Source: Roseibacillus sp. (lineage in GTDB: Bacteria; Verrucomicrobiota; Verrucomicrobiia; Verrucomicrobiales; Akkermansiaceae). Taken from it: a stretch of DNA of 34,717 nucleotides. The position numbers and the translations under genes are program-made. The notes beneath the pieces were generated by a model. That model was not told the DNA's origin and made no database searches. It saw only the letters and a list, made by a program, of their open reading frames with translations. Location: the NCBI GenBank assembly GCA_028821775.1, contig JAPKFB010000053.1, positions 1 through 34,717 of the forward strand. Direction: 5' to 3'. Positions 19,201 through 26,359 of the stretch are shown here, in pieces. The number at the start of each line of letters is the position of its first letter. The stretch's first letter is position 1.

Positions 19201-20199
19201 CTGATCCTTGCCGGAGGCGTAAATGAGCGTTCGCTCGTTTGCAGCCAGAGGGAGATCCGGAATGGTCCACTGGTTGAGGTCGGCGGGATCGTCGGTCAGG
19301 AACCATCCGCCGAGGTTGATCGGATCAGAGGTGGAATTGAGGATTTCCAGCCAATCAGAACTGCGGCAATCGTCGTCTTCGATCGTGGCAGAGTTGTCTG
19401 CCATGAACTCGGAGATGACCGGGTTGGGAAGGACCACGAACCCGGGTGGAATGGTGGTCACTCGCACGTTGTCGACGCTGAGGGTCTCGGTCGCTCCTCC
19501 CGTTCGGGCACTGATGGCGAAGCTGTAGTTATCGTTGCCGGTGAATCCGGGGGTTGGGACATTCGCGAAGACCGAGCTCATCCCGAACCCGAGATCGATA
19601 CTCAAGCTGGCGCCATCGGTGGGGTCCCATGAGAAAATCGCAGTGCCCACGATCATCTGGCTGTCATTGATGAGGGCCTGCGGATCGAAGGCTGCGTCCG
19701 TTCCGTTGATGGAGATGTTGAAGCCTGCTTCGTCGCTCGTATTGGCAAAGCTGTCGATCTCGAAGGAGAGGTGATTCACTGCGCCGCCCCATCCTTCTTC
19801 CGCGAGACCATGGGCATCGGCTGCGGAGGGATCGCCTTGGGCTGGATTGAAGGCGGGAATGGCACCGTAACTGAAGGAGAATCCATCGGCGGGATCACCG
19901 TTGCCGGGGCCATCGGAGAGGACAAAGTCAAAGGAGGCGGTCCAACCGTCAGAAGAAGCGGCGAGGGCGGGAATGCGGAACGATGATCTTGTGCTTGCTG
20001 TTCCGTCCTCAGTGAGGAGGAGCATGCCTCCCTGCACCGATGCAGTTCCATCGGAACTGGCAATTGTCGAGCCGTCACCGAGGGTGGTGACGCCATCAGC
20101 ATGATCAAAAATTTGAGGTCCATATTGGACGCCCAAAGCAGTCAAAGGAAGGAAGGCCAGGCTTGCAGCGCAAACCAAGGGATATGTTTTGGAGCTCAT
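16300..20199 (-). CDS. Secreted lectin-like/lamin-tail/CotH-kinase protein, copy 3
   Basis: About 1299 residues. ATG 20199 begins a signal peptide (MSSKTYPLV to TALG). Residues about 25-250 form a legume-lectin-like beta sandwich (SFDFVLSDGPGNGDPADGFS, then FEIDSFANT), absent from the other two CotH copies. There follow a lamin-tail domain (about 258-395), a chitobiase-like domain (about 410-480, IRYTTNG), the CotH kinase domain (about 495-890), a second chitobiase-like domain (IYYTTDGTDP) and a second lamin-tail domain. CotH residues are GQTSAGFAKK (Lys562/563), Glu648 in FMEKIK, Asp760 in NIDG, and WDYN at 782-785 where copies 1 and 2 have WDFD. It is a distant paralog, not a recent copy. 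The lectin domain suggests it binds a glycan directly. It is divergent from the sialidase-like gene. Confidence 0.9.
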   Translation of the reverse strand: MSSKTYPLVCAASLAFLPLTALGVQYGPQIFDHADGVTTLGDGSTIASSDGTASVQGGMLLLTEDGTASTRSSFRIPALAASSDGWTASFDFVLSDGPGNGDPADGFSFSYGAIPAFNPAQGDPSAADAHGLAEEGWGGAVNHLSFEIDSFANTSDEAGFNISINGTDAAFDPQALINDSQMIVGTAIFSWDPTDGASLSIDLGFGMSSVFANVPTPGFTGNDNYSFAISARTGGATETLSVDNVRVTTIPPGFVVLPNPVISEFMADNSATIEDDDCRSSDWLEILNSTSDPINLGGWFLTDDPADLNQWTIPDLPLAANERTLIYASGKDQTTGELHTNFSIEKAGGYLALVKPDGTIASVYTYGQQVEDISYGTLGQAQSVGSFATPTPGALNVAPQGSLILEKPLFSLDNKLIADPVILELSTTVPDATIRYTTNGTAPTSNSTIYTSPISISNTTRVTARLFAPGKEPGPTRDRTFIKMHASMLNVSSEIPLIIIDSFGVNIDAQSSSDSNSPRRPVHAMFIDMDPATNRARVTDIPEFEGRGGMRVRGQTSAGFAKKQYAFETWDSEGNDKNVSIFGFPAESDWVIHAPYSDKTLMRNKIVYDTSRDLGYPSSRTRFCELYFNSNGGDIQSSDYRGVYVFMEKIKRNQNRVNIKKLESCDNSGAALTGGYIFKKDKGATNYPMNTRIEGHTLSFVEPDVPTPAQRNYLDSHLDAFEVVLHSTRFNHPTSGYRRYLNVQSFIDTHLWVEVYKNIDGYRLSSYFHKDRGRKIVAAPVWDYNLSLGNANYLNGENPQGWYYTQVGGGQYPWYNRLFQDPEFVIQYWDRYHELRKGILDTATITTRLNGYNREIRRPAIRNFNKWRVLGTYLWPNASGFASRTTHAAEFTWMRTWLQNRLTWIDSQHSKPPAYNQNGGPIAPGSMLTITNPNSGGGTIYYTTDGTDPRAAGGSLSDTAQLYLAPLPIDSLKSIRTRIRTGANWSPINTETYLVSGVPADATNLAVSEVHYRPATPSTSEDSYGYDVRTDFEFVEIMNIGPVEIDLAGVQFTSGLEFNFDIGDVPSLAPGERAIVVGNLDAFARRYGAILADIRIAGEFRRNLSNDGETIILTDATGALIRNFTYNDVSPWPIAADGAGFSLELINPASNPNHNDPLSWRSSNAVDGTPGSGEGSQFVGDPSGDDDNNGISNLLQYALAPAGVDPTLPTMSIQSFDLGDGEADFMTFSYTRNRIAGDVRIAVEESTNLIDWTPGSETTMDLLDRIENADGTDSISFRIKDPVTGAPELYLRLAVERHH

Positions 20200-20479
20200 C
20201 GGGGAAGGGGAGCGGACGAATCCGACGGGGGTTTGACTGATCGGAAGGTCCACAATCATCTTCCCTCGGTCAAATCTGAACTGTGGATCGAACCTTGAAA
20301 GCTTGGGGATGCGAGGATTTCACGGATTTGAGCACTTTGTGATCGTGCGTAAGGATCCTCTGAGAACTTGGCCCCTCCTTGCCAAAGCGCTCATGCGCAC
20401 GGGCGATGGTTGCCCGGCAGCCGTCGTGGCCGCCAGCGAACTTGTCAGGGAGGCGAGGGGTCGCGAGGATGCAGATCGC

Positions 20480-21679
20480 ATGAGAGGATCCCGAACCGTT
20501 TTTTTCTCTTTGGTCACCGCCTTCCTGATGGGCCCGGGTGCCGCAGACGCCATCGAACTGGTTCCGCTGAAGATGGAGCCGCTCACGCCCATCGCGGGAC
20601 GCTCTCTTGACTGGGATTGGTGGCAGGCGCGGACCGCTTACGTGCCAGGGCCATCTCCGCAGTGGATCACGACCATGTCCGAGACCGGGCGCAGCGGGAC
20701 GCACAATTTTCATGATATTTATCATGCGGTGAGTCGTGATGGAGGGAGGAGTTGGAGTGTCCCTGCTGTCATCCCTTCTTTGAAACGGGAGCAGCAGTCT
20801 GACGGCTATGAAGTGGCGCCTGGTGACTTGTGGCCGACCTTTCACAAGAAGTCCGGAATGGTGATTGCGACCGGGAAGACCTTCAACTTCGAAGACGGGA
20901 AGCGGGAAAACCGCATGCGGGAGAAGGTGTCCTACGCGATCATGAATCCCAAGACCGAGGCGTGGGGGCCGATGCGTTTCCTCGACTTGCCGACCAAGGA
21001 TCATGGTGGCCGGGTGATCACGGCAGCGAATGCGGGCTGCACCCAGCGGGTGGATCTACCGAAGGGAGAGATTCTCCTCCCGGTGCGCTACCTGGCCGAC
21101 GTTCGCAAAGAGAACTACACAAGTGTCGTGGTGCGCTGCCGCTTCGATGGCGAGACCTTGACCTACCAGGAGCACGGATCGGAATTGACGATTTCGAGCG
21201 GGCGCGGGCTCTACGAACCATCCCTCGCGCGGCATGAGGGATCCTACTTTCTCACCCTGCGCGCGGACCACGCCGCCTACGTCACGCGGAGTGCGGACGG
21301 GATCCATTTCGAGAAAATCCGGGAGTGGATGTTCGACGATGGCACTCTTCTGGGCAGCTACAACACGCAGCAGCACTGGATCACGCTGCGGGGCGCCTTG
21401 TTCCTGGTCTACACCCGCAAGGGAGCGGACAATGATCACATCTTTCGCCATCGCGCGCCCCTCTTCATGGCACAGGTCGATCCCAAGGCCCTGCGCGTCA
21501 TCAAGGTGACCGAACGGGTGATCTTGCCGGCCAAGGAGGCGACCCTTGGAAATTCCGGGGTTTGTCGCATCAGTGCGCAGGAAAGCTGGATCACTTGTGG
21601 AGAAGGACTCTTGCGGCGAGGGCAGCGAAAGGGCGAACTTAACAAGGTGCACGTGGTGCGGGTCACCGCAAGGCCCTAA
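20480..21679 (+). CDS. Secreted sialidase-fold (BNR/Asp-box) protein
   Basis: About 399 residues, starting at ATG 20480 with a signal peptide (TVFFSLVTAFLMGPGAADA) and a plausible GAGG upstream. The frame is open to 20303, but that extension is not signal-like and has no start signal. An Asp-box, SRDGGRSW at 85-92, and a degenerate second one (RSADGIHFEKI) place it in the six-bladed sialidase/neuraminidase superfamily. Members are either exo-glycosidases or sugar-binding relatives; I cannot confirm the arginine triad of true sialidases. The neighbourhood of sulfatases and a lectin-bearing CotH protein fits glycan processing. It is followed by a transposase remnant on the other strand. Confidence 0.85.
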   Translation: MRGSRTVFFSLVTAFLMGPGAADAIELVPLKMEPLTPIAGRSLDWDWWQARTAYVPGPSPQWITTMSETGRSGTHNFHDIYHAVSRDGGRSWSVPAVIPSLKREQQSDGYEVAPGDLWPTFHKKSGMVIATGKTFNFEDGKRENRMREKVSYAIMNPKTEAWGPMRFLDLPTKDHGGRVITAANAGCTQRVDLPKGEILLPVRYLADVRKENYTSVVVRCRFDGETLTYQEHGSELTISSGRGLYEPSLARHEGSYFLTLRADHAAYVTRSADGIHFEKIREWMFDDGTLLGSYNTQQHWITLRGALFLVYTRKGADNDHIFRHRAPLFMAQVDPKALRVIKVTERVILPAKEATLGNSGVCRISAQESWITCGEGLLRRGQRKGELNKVHVVRVTARP

Positions 21680-21816
21680 CTTCCCAATTGGTGCCCCGGC
21701 AGGATTTCGGATCGTGGGTGCATTGATCGCGGATGCCGGGCAGCACCCTCCAGCAGACTGTTGAATTTCTCCACAGCACCGCGAGATCGTGTGGATGATT
21801 CTGCCGAGCCATCCGC

Positions 21817-21947
21817 CCACCCCAGGGTCCATTCGCTCGACAGGTTTTCTTTGCCGCGTAGACTGAACCCGCGAAACCCATCGCGGCCTTGATGATCCCA
21901 AAGACTGGTTCGACAGTGTGGGTGCGCCTTCCATACAAAGCCTGGCG
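21817..21947 (-). pseudogene. Transposase remnant, C-terminal part (DDE, IS1182-like), frameshifted
   Basis: The minus strand reads RRTHTVEPVFGIIKAAMGF (about 21947-21873), the conserved C-terminal signature of DDE transposases of the IS1182 type. The continuation GFRGFSLRG and SSEWTL (about 21876-21817) is in a different frame, so there is a frameshift near 21874. Sequence on both sides up to 22062 and down to 21680 carries no further recognisable domain. It is a dead fragment of one conserved block; no terminal inverted repeats were found. Confidence 0.7.
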
Positions 21948-22098
21948 CGGAGCCCGGAAAGTCCGAAAAATTGCGAAAGCGGTGGCGGAAGAGTGCTCGA
22001 CGAGAGGCTCGGAGTTCGAGGGTTTGGGGTCCTCTCCGCCCTGCCGACTCACTGAGGATCAATCAATTGGCCGCCGCGGTCCGGGCAAGGCGGGGCCA

Positions 22099-22560
22099 TC
22101 AGCCCACGCTGAGAACCATGAGGGCCGACTCCTCGACCAGCTCGCCCGTGCGTGCTCCCAGCAACTCCTGGTAGATTCGTGCTTTGGGAGTGAGCACGAT
22201 GCAATCGAATCCCTCGTGCTCGACGGTGTGCCCCCCGCCTGCCGGAGCGAGAAGATAGTAGATGATCTCGCCGCCATGTTCGGTTTCGACCAGCGCGCCT
22301 GGCCCGATGGCCTCGTCCTCATCGTAGTTGGGCGGATCGAAGGTGGTGAACAGTCGTACCGCTTCGGCGAGTTTCTCGGCCTGTTTCGCTTGCGCACTGG
22401 CGAGATAGCCCGCTTCGATCGCCCGGGTGTCGTACTTGCCGTCGGACTTGGTCTCGGCGCCGGTGGCGTCCTCCTTGGCATCAGCCGCCGCTGCCTTCGT
22501 GACGGCGAGTTGCCCTTCGAGCTCGGTGCGAATCTGGTGGACGAGGGCAGGCTTGGACAT
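22099..22560 (-). CDS. GreA/GreB-family protein (short)
   Basis: About 153 residues, starting at ATG 22560. The N-terminal half has the motif KYDTRAIEAGYLASAQAKQ, which is characteristic of short GreA/GreB relatives. The C-terminal half is a GreA/GreB FKBP-like domain (IGPGALVETEHGGEIIYYLL, then VLTPKARIYQELLGARTGE). The family binds the secondary channel of RNA polymerase; whether this one cleaves backtracked RNA is uncertain. It starts 11 bases after the rimO stop and is therefore in its operon. No conventional Shine-Dalgarno is visible in the gap. Confidence 0.85.
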   Translation of the reverse strand: MSKPALVHQIRTELEGQLAVTKAAAADAKEDATGAETKSDGKYDTRAIEAGYLASAQAKQAEKLAEAVRLFTTFDPPNYDEDEAIGPGALVETEHGGEIIYYLLAPAGGGHTVEHEGFDCIVLTPKARIYQELLGARTGELVEESALMVLSVG

Positions 22561-22571
22561 GGGAAGCAACG

Positions 22572-23963
22572 TCAGGCCGAGGCGATGAGATCGTAGCCGC
22601 GGTGATCGGTGATTTCCACCGGGGCGAACTCGCCAACGGGCAGTTCAGCAGGGACAAAGACGCGCCCGTCGATGTCGGGTGCGCCCCATTCAGAGCGGGC
22701 GATCCCTTCCTCTTCCACGAGGACTCGGCGGGTGCGCCCGAGTTGCTTTTCGTTCACCAAGGCAGCGACGTGGTCGATGGCGCTCGTCAGTTCGCGGTGG
22801 CGCGACTTGATGGTCATGTGGTGGAGATGGCCATCGAGCTTGTCGGCGCGGGTGCCCTCCTCCCGGGAATACTGAAAGATTCCGCAATGTTCGAACTGGA
22901 AGGTCTTGATGAACTCGAGGAGCTCATCGTGATCCTCCTGGGTTTCCCCCGGGAAGCCAGTGATGAAGGTGGTGCGGATGGCAAGATTGGGAATGCCCTT
23001 GCGCATGCGCGCGAGGAGATCGCGAATGTAGGCTCCATCGGTCTTGCGATTCATGGTGTCCAGCATGTGATCACTGATGTGCTGGAGCGGAATGTCGACA
23101 TATTTGGCGACCTTGTCGCAGGAGGCGATCGTATCAATCAGTTCGTCGGACCAGTGGGCGGGATGGGTGTAGAGGAGGCGGACCCAGAAATCTCCTTCGA
23201 TCTTGTTGAGTTCGCAGAGCAGGGAAGCGAGGGATTCCCCCCGATCGGAATCGACTCCGGACGTGGGCTTGGCACGTTGCCCGCGGCCTTCCCAGCGATC
23301 CATCCCGAAGTAGGTGGTGTCCTGCGATATGAGATTGAGTTCCTTCACTCCGGATCTCACGAGGCTCTCCGCTTCGCGCACTACGGACTCCTGGGTGCGC
23401 GACCGGTGCTGGCCACGAATCTTGGGAATGATGCAGAACGAGCAGGTGTGATTGCAGCCTTCCGCGATTTTCACGTAGGCCATGTGGCTGGGGGTGAGAC
23501 GGAAGCGCGGGGTGGTGTAGTCGGGGATGAAGCGAGGCTTCTCGGTGACGGTGTCGAGCGATTCGTCACCGAGCGCACGGCCGAGAACTTTGCGCACAAT
23601 CGGTGCGACTTGGGTCACCTGGTCGAGCCCGATGAAGGCGTCGACTTCGGGAAGCAGCCCTGGTAGGCGGTCGTCTTCGTTCTTGGACACGTTGAATCGT
23701 TGGGAGAGGCAACCGGCCACAATGATTTTCTGTTTCTCTCTTGCGGGGTCTTCCTGTCGGGCGTTGACGGCCTCGATGATGGTCTGGACTGATTCTTCTT
23801 TCGCGACGTCGATGAAGGAACAGGTGTTCACGATCAAAACGTCCGCGAGATCGGGCTCCGGGGTCATGATCATGCCCTCCTGTTGGAGGTGTCCGATCAT
23901 GATCTCGGAATCGATCAGGTTCTTGGCACAGCCAAGGGAGATAAGGCCGACTTTGGTAGGCAT
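22572..23963 (-). CDS. rimO: Ribosomal protein S12 methylthiotransferase RimO
   Basis: A complete 463-residue radical-SAM methylthiotransferase that adds a methylthio group to the conserved aspartate of ribosomal protein S12. Three cysteines at 12, 48 and 85 fit the N-terminal UPF0004 cluster, and Cys170, Cys174 and Cys177 (GCNHTCSFC) form the radical SAM cluster. A TRAM-like domain lies at the C-terminus. The start MPTKVGLISLGCAKNLIDSE matches the usual RimO opening (SLGCxKN), which separates it from MiaB. It heads an operon with the GreA/GreB-like gene and is preceded by a run of ten-base repeats. Confidence 0.97.
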   Translation of the reverse strand: MPTKVGLISLGCAKNLIDSEIMIGHLQQEGMIMTPEPDLADVLIVNTCSFIDVAKEESVQTIIEAVNARQEDPAREKQKIIVAGCLSQRFNVSKNEDDRLPGLLPEVDAFIGLDQVTQVAPIVRKVLGRALGDESLDTVTEKPRFIPDYTTPRFRLTPSHMAYVKIAEGCNHTCSFCIIPKIRGQHRSRTQESVVREAESLVRSGVKELNLISQDTTYFGMDRWEGRGQRAKPTSGVDSDRGESLASLLCELNKIEGDFWVRLLYTHPAHWSDELIDTIASCDKVAKYVDIPLQHISDHMLDTMNRKTDGAYIRDLLARMRKGIPNLAIRTTFITGFPGETQEDHDELLEFIKTFQFEHCGIFQYSREEGTRADKLDGHLHHMTIKSRHRELTSAIDHVAALVNEKQLGRTRRVLVEEEGIARSEWGAPDIDGRVFVPAELPVGEFAPVEITDHRGYDLIASA

Positions 23964-23977
23964 CGCGTGGGCGGGGA

Positions 23978-24013
23978 TTTAAACCGCAAAGGGACGCGAA
24001 GCAACGCGAATCG
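23978..24013. repeat. TTTAAACCGC-led decamer repeat upstream of rimO
   Basis: The plus strand reads TTTAAACCGC and then three imperfect ten-base units (CGCAAAGGGA, CGCGAAGCAA, CGCGAATCG). It sits 15 bases upstream of the rimO start codon. The same arrangement occurs upstream of kbl at 27565-27600. Confidence 0.4.
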
Positions 24014-24557
24014 CCGGGGGAAACCCGTCTCTACCCGGCCCCAGCGGCTCCGTTGGCGGCGACCGCCTGGGCTTGCTCGTCCTGCTGCTGCTGCGTGATG
24101 GCCGCCCAATTCCCCGGGTTCCCAGCGATCGTGATCAACCCGCGGCCCATTCCATGGCGCGGATTTTTCCATTTGATGGCGCCTATCGAAAGGGCGCCAA
24201 GGAGATCACGGGCAAGGCTCTGAAGGATTCCCCGGTGGGCGATGAGATCATCAAGGTGCTCGCCAACGACCAGCTTCTCTCCGAAGAATGCCGGCTGCTA
24301 TTGGCTGCCTTGCGTTGTGCTCCGTACCGATTTGGTCACACGAAGCGGCTCGCCACCCACCTATGGGTCCCATGGATTTCGAGGTCCCTTTGGAAAGTCA
24401 GGCCAGTGGTGGGTTGGAAGGAGTCTTGCGAGCCGAGGCCTTGAAGGCGACCCGCAAGTAGGACCCTCGCAGCATTCAGGGACGATTCGAGAACGGCAGC
24501 CTCTTTTGGGCCTCTCGAGTTGGGTCAGGGCAGGGCGGGGAGCCAATGTCGAGATCT
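24014..24557. other. Stretch without a confident gene; one doubtful ORF
   Basis: On the plus strand an ATG at 24154 opens 96 codons to 24444 (MARIFPFDGAYRKG and onward). The first 60 codons have plausible usage (AAG, ATC, CTC rich), but the end does not, there is no clear ribosome binding site, and I recognise no family. The minus strand is also open from about 24299 to a TAG near 24031, ending in an alanine- and glutamine-rich tail without a start codon. One of them may be a gene fragment. The rest holds nothing I can name. Confidence 0.2.
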
Positions 24558-24959
24558 TCAGACCTCCTCTGAAAGTTTCATCAGGGTATGAACGAGGGTT
24601 TCCTGTTTTTCATTACCTGCGAAGTGAAACCCGATCAGACGCTCCCGGTGGTCATCCGAAATGGCCCAGGCGTTGAGATTCTTGCTGGCCCCGAATAGGT
24701 TGAAGAGGCGAACTGGATGGTCGCAGGAATAGTTGTAGTGTGACTTGCCGTCGTGGATTGGCATCACGTGGAGGGTGCGATCCTGGTCGACCAGTCCGAT
24801 GCCTGGCGGGTAGCGATCGCGATTCTCTTCCAGCGCAACTTCGTACAACTTGAGCTCGGCCTCCCAGTCAAACGAACTCAGCACCGCGAGGCACTGATCG
24901 ATGGTGGGGTCGGTGATCGGCTCGCTACTGAAGTCGTGTTTCTGGATCCAGGCTTCCAT
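24558..24959 (-). CDS. Small cytoplasmic protein of unknown function
   Basis: A 133-residue protein starting at ATG 24959 with AAAGGA six bases upstream, the best Shine-Dalgarno in this part of the window. There is no signal peptide or membrane segment. The sequence is acidic, with the motifs FDWEAELKLYEVALEENRDR, LHVMPIHDGKSHYNYSC and ERLIGFHFAGNEKQETLVH. I do not recognise the family. It stands alone, flanked by a 600-base stretch and a 317-base gap without confident genes. Confidence 0.8.
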   Translation of the reverse strand: MEAWIQKHDFSSEPITDPTIDQCLAVLSSFDWEAELKLYEVALEENRDRYPPGIGLVDQDRTLHVMPIHDGKSHYNYSCDHPVRLFNLFGASKNLNAWAISDDHRERLIGFHFAGNEKQETLVHTLMKLSEEV

Positions 24960-25276
24960 CGTTGGTCCTTTGTTTTTTTACGGCCATCTTGAGGTGGGTT
25001 TCCCAAATTTCATGGGGACGCCGGGGATGATCCGCTCCCTGCCCCCCCAAGTTGATCAACCGACATGGGGAGGAGGGCGCAGGCAAGGTCTACTGGCGAG
25101 GCCGATGATCACGAGAAGAATTTTACGGGAGCATTATTAGCGGGGGCCCTGTGAGGGTGGCAATGGGAGAGCGAGTGATCGATTGGAGCTGGTCGGCAGA
25201 GGCGGTTCTGAGGGGAGGTTGCGGAAGAGGGGTTGGGATCGGGAGTGCAGTGGAGCGGGATTGGTGATAATTCATC
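24960..25276. other. Intergenic, no gene seen
   Basis: This 317-base divergent gap between the unknown small gene and the flavoprotein gene contains no plausible ORF. The right half is purine-rich (many GGGAG and GGTTG tracts). I see no promoter I could defend. Confidence 0.5.
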
Positions 25277-26338
25277 GTGGAGTTGGAGCAAACCTACGAC
25301 AGAGCAGCAAGTTACCAGGAAAACTACGGGCGAGGCCCCCAGTTTGGGGCGGAAAGGCGGGCGGTTCCCCAGGTTCCCCGGAAGGAGTTTCTAGGGTGTC
25401 CGGTGCGAAGCCGGGTGGGAATCGCGGCGGGGCTGCTCTTGAACAGTGAGTGGATTCTGGGATACGCGGAGCGCGGATTTGACCTTCTGACCTATAAGAC
25501 GGTGCGATCCTCGTTCCGGCCTTGTTACGAACTTCCGAACTGGGTTTTCGTGGAAGAGTCTCCGGATGAAGCGGGGACCTATTTCGTGACGGATGACCTT
25601 CCCGACGATCCTCGCGAGGTGAGCTCATCGGTTTGTTTTGGCATGCCCTCGATGGCGCCCGAGGTGTGGCGGAAAGATGTCGCGCGGGCCAAGGGTGGAT
25701 TGGCGGAAGGGCAGTTGCTCATCGTGTCGGTGGTGGCCACCCCGCTGGAGGATTGGACCCTTGAGATGGCGGCCGCGGACTTTGTGCAGTGTGCGGTTTG
25801 GGCCAGGGATGCCGGGGCGGATGTGGTAGAAGCCAACTTCTCCTGTCCCAATGTTTGCTCCTCCGAGGGCAGCATCTATCTCGATGCCGAATCGAGTGGC
25901 TACATTGCCTCCGAGATTCGCAAGGCGATCGGGCAGACGCCGCTCTTGATCAAGACCGGACACTATGCCGATGAGGGTCGGTTGGGCGCTTACTTGCATG
26001 CACTCGACGGCCTTGCCGACGGGGTGACCCTCGTGAACTGTCTCATCGGCAAGGTGATTCACCGTGATGGGAGTCCGATCTTTGGGGAGGCGTTCGTGGA
26101 AGCCGGCGTGCTCGGACGTACGATTCACGACCCCTGCGTGAAGAGCGTGCGGAAAACGGCAGACATGATTGAGCGTGATGGCTTGCGACTTCAGGTCGCC
26201 GCGGTGGGGGGCGCTGCCACCGCGGATGATGTGGCGCGCTACTTTGATGCCGGGGCGGATGCGGTCATGATGGGATCGGCACCCATGTACCTGCCTGACC
26301 TGGCCGCGGAGTTGAAAGGCACGCGTCCCGACTTTTGA
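25277..26338 (+). CDS. Dihydroorotate dehydrogenase-like flavoprotein
   Basis: A 353-residue FMN TIM-barrel protein. The family motif EANFSCPNV appears with the class 1-type Cys in SCPN (class 2 enzymes have Ser there). Phosphate-binding motifs AVGGAATADDVARYFDAGAD and VMMGSAPM lie at the C-terminus. It may oxidise dihydroorotate or a related pyrimidine or other substrate in the cytoplasm. The start is GTG 25277, since TGA and TAA stops lie in frame just upstream and no ATG is available early. There is no N-terminal membrane helix. No pyrimidine genes are adjacent, and it is convergent with kbl (21 bases apart), so pyrD identity is not assured; an unusual loop after SCPN (CSSEGSIYLDAE) argues for a divergent subfamily. 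Confidence 0.83.
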   Translation: MELEQTYDRAASYQENYGRGPQFGAERRAVPQVPRKEFLGCPVRSRVGIAAGLLLNSEWILGYAERGFDLLTYKTVRSSFRPCYELPNWVFVEESPDEAGTYFVTDDLPDDPREVSSSVCFGMPSMAPEVWRKDVARAKGGLAEGQLLIVSVVATPLEDWTLEMAAADFVQCAVWARDAGADVVEANFSCPNVCSSEGSIYLDAESSGYIASEIRKAIGQTPLLIKTGHYADEGRLGAYLHALDGLADGVTLVNCLIGKVIHRDGSPIFGEAFVEAGVLGRTIHDPCVKSVRKTADMIERDGLRLQVAAVGGAATADDVARYFDAGADAVMMGSAPMYLPDLAAELKGTRPDF

Positions 26339-26359
26339 TCTGCGATCGGCCCTCGCGGA

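Noticed and set aside
16229..20285. Near-identical 19-base sequences on both sides of CotH copy 3 (16229-16247 and 20267-20285, two mismatches)
   Set aside because: By a rough count a few such pairs are expected by chance in a window this long, and neither has a target-site or integrase context.
20303..20479. N-terminal extension of the sialidase-like protein
   Set aside because: ATG 20480 gives a normal signal peptide; the extension does not look like protein and is preceded by no start signal.
22602..23666. 354-codon open frame on the plus strand
   Set aside because: It is antisense to rimO, whose identity is certain.
24154..24444. 96-codon ORF starting MARIFPFDGAYRKG as a confident gene
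   Set aside because: No family match, no ribosome binding site and a poor second half; kept only as a doubtful note in the region entry.
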